Notes under the pieces: generated by a model
What the model was told of the DNA's origin: nothing
What the model saw: only the letters and a program-made list of their open reading frames with translations
The model's database searches: none
Program-made: the position numbers and the translations under genes
DNA from: Mucilaginibacter sp. MD40
GTDB lineage: Bacteria > Bacteroidota > Bacteroidia > Sphingobacteriales > Sphingobacteriaceae
DNA length: 64,000 bases
Reading direction: 5' to 3'
Assembly (NCBI RefSeq): GCF_002288635.1
Contig: NZ_NRSW01000001.1
Span: forward strand, 3,057,852 to 3,121,851
In this document: positions 62,829-64,000 of the stretch, piece after piece
Layout of the letters: each line of letters begins with the position of its first letter
How positions within the stretch are numbered: position 1 is the first letter of the stretch

Positions 62829-64000
62829 TGGAGTTAGGTAATTTTTTTAAACTGCTGTGGAAACGCCGCCTGCTGCTCATCATTATACCATTGGTTACCA
62901 TTGTTGTAGCCTTTTTTGCTGTTAAGAACCTTCCGGACAAGTACATTTCAAGCTCGCAGATCGCTACGGGTATTGTTGACCAATCCCGCCAGCTGCTGGA
63001 TACAGACCCTACCCGCTCTTCCAGAGAGCAGTCTATAGCTCATGAGTTTAGTAATCTCATTGAGATTATGAAACTAAAAACGCTCCTTAACCAGGTTTCA
63101 TACCAGTTAATGCTGCATGATCTTACCAATTCCTATCCTTTTAAACCGGAAAGCAAGCTGTTTAAAACCATGAACCCGGCGGCCAGAAAACACGCTATAA
63201 TGGTTTTTAAAGACAAAATAAGTAAAAGACAGCCCCTATCCTACTACAATAAAGACGAAAACGGCCTTAACGGTTTGCTCCGCTCCATGGGCTATGATGA
63301 CCGTTCGCTTACAAAAAGCCTGTACGTTATCAGGGACGAGGATAGCGATTTTATTACGGTGGGTTATGAGTCTGAAAACCCACAGCTTTCGGCTTTTGTG
63401 GTAAACACCCTTTGCAGTGAGTTTATTGACTACTACACCAATACCGTTCATAAAAATGAAACAGACGCGGTAAACTATCTGGCCAAGTTACTTGACGAAA
63501 AACGCAGGATATTAAACACTAAAACAGCACAGCTGCAAAATTATAAGATCCAGAACGGCATCCTGAACCTGGATGAGCAATCCAAATCGATCTTCGACCA
63601 GATCATGGTTTTTAATGATCGTAAGCAACAGGCAGAGAAGGATGTGGTCTCATACACCGGCGCTATACGTGGCTTAAATAACAAATTTACCCCAAAAGAA
63701 CGCGGTTACCTGGAATCGGCTGTTGCCAAGTACAACCAGGCTATTACCAACACTCAGGATCAGTTACACATCCTGAATGACCGTTATGTACGCAGCGGTT
63801 TCGACCCTAAATTAAAAATCGCGCTTGACTCACTATCAAACAGGTTGACTACGCAGATCAACCAAACATCTGATAAATACATCAGCAGCCCGTTGACCGG
63901 TAAAGATGAATTAGTAAGGCAAAAAATAGGACTGGAAGTTAACCGCGACATGGCCCAGAACAGTATACGCGCCATTAACCGCAGCTTGGATGAATTAAAT
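62828..64000 (+). CDS. Wzz/GumC-like polysaccharide chain-length protein (partial)
   Basis: The first 391 codons of a protein that continues beyond the window. It starts MELGNFFKLLWKRRLLLIIIPLVTIVVAFFAV, an N-terminal cytoplasmic segment and first membrane helix typical of Wzz/GumC proteins. A periplasmic region follows with ISSSQIATGI, then long coiled-coil helices (VNYLAKLLDEKRRILNTKTAQLQNYKIQNG; KYNQAITNTQDQLHILNDRYV). These proteins set chain length and help export of exopolysaccharide. The second membrane helix and any BY-kinase domain would lie past 64000. It is coupled to the TolC-like gene by TAATG. Confidence 0.85.
   Translation, partial: MELGNFFKLLWKRRLLLIIIPLVTIVVAFFAVKNLPDKYISSSQIATGIVDQSRQLLDTDPTRSSREQSIAHEFSNLIEIMKLKTLLNQVSYQLMLHDLTNSYPFKPESKLFKTMNPAARKHAIMVFKDKISKRQPLSYYNKDENGLNGLLRSMGYDDRSLTKSLYVIRDEDSDFITVGYESENPQLSAFVVNTLCSEFIDYYTNTVHKNETDAVNYLAKLLDEKRRILNTKTAQLQNYKIQNGILNLDEQSKSIFDQIMVFNDRKQQAEKDVVSYTGAIRGLNNKFTPKERGYLESAVAKYNQAITNTQDQLHILNDRYVRSGFDPKLKIALDSLSNRLTTQINQTSDKYISSPLTGKDELVRQKIGLEVNRDMAQNSIRAINRSLDELN

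Noticed and set aside
1..64000. tRNA, rRNA, IS element, phage or toxin-antitoxin genes
   Set aside because: Reading both strands by eye revealed no tRNA T-loop pattern with a foldable acceptor stem, no transposase or integrase motifs, and no toxin-antitoxin pair.

Overview
The window (64 kb, moderate GC, AT-rich spacers) looks like chromosomal DNA of a Bacteroidota member, most probably a Sphingobacteriaceae relative such as Mucilaginibacter or Pedobacter. The evidence is a type IX secretion (T9SS) type B sorting domain, a PorP/SprF protein, a CarboxypepD_reg/TonB receptor, a fused SpmA-SpmB protein, Bacteroidota-type -7 boxes (TAnnTTTG) and weak Shine-Dalgarno use. The genus is inference. 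No IS element, prophage, CRISPR array, rRNA or tRNA was seen. The only structured RNA gene recognised is RNase P RNA (minus strand, about 20386-20750).

Layout. 1-9.8 kb: a DinB/MDMPI protein and OsmC, SpmAB, a giant PKD-rich T9SS cargo with its PorP/SprF partner, a second OsmC and a VOC protein. 9.8-20.3 kb: housekeeping genes (inositol phosphatase, Lgt, MtaB, UbiX, Ppx-Ppk1, YajQ, Hsp20, thioesterase) and a truncated S41-peptidase remnant. 20.4-22.8 kb: rnpB, then a four-gene SCO/cytochrome c/lipoprotein/DinB operon joined by ATGA overlaps. 23-29.7 kb: GH1 glucosidase, TPR-histidine kinase, acyl-CoA dehydrogenase, FolB and a GlcD-type oxidase. 30-37.4 kb: a compact assimilatory sulfate-reduction operon, sir-cobA-(CysG N-domain::TauE fusion)-cysH-cysD-cysN. 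37.4-50.9 kb: a WYL regulator, glycosylasparaginase, CutC, a large secreted metalloprotease-like protein, HscA and a TonB receptor. 51-58.9 kb: proBA, azoreductase/HxlR, mnmA and topA. 58.9-64 kb: a FGGY kinase, then the start of an exopolysaccharide locus (receiver, pseudo-receiver sugar transferase, short TolC, Wzz-like) that runs off the right edge.

The most interesting signals are two tiny leader ORFs rich in tandem cysteine codons. One (29852-29926, 24 codons, ending ...FCCMRINTSRL) lies between a TATATTTG promoter box and an intrinsic terminator directly upstream of the sulfite reductase gene. It has the layout of a cysteine-sensing transcription attenuator for the whole sulfur operon. 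The other (50932-50967, minus strand, MQLPVACCCCR) has four consecutive Cys codons in the 5' UTR of the TonB receptor gene, downstream of a full TTG-N19-TAnnTTTG promoter. Together they suggest a cysteine-supply regulon run by leader-peptide translation, linking sulfate reduction to uptake by an outer-membrane receptor of unknown substrate.

A second layer of structure is in the spacers. There are phased heptamer arrays (AAATCNN, near cysN and hscA), phased octamer arrays in inverted pairs (GTTGNAAN, on both sides of topA), a 97-bp element with inverted termini, a 25-bp-arm inverted repeat, and several bidirectional terminators between convergent genes. One of these is a perfect 17-bp hairpin that contains the yajQ stop codon.
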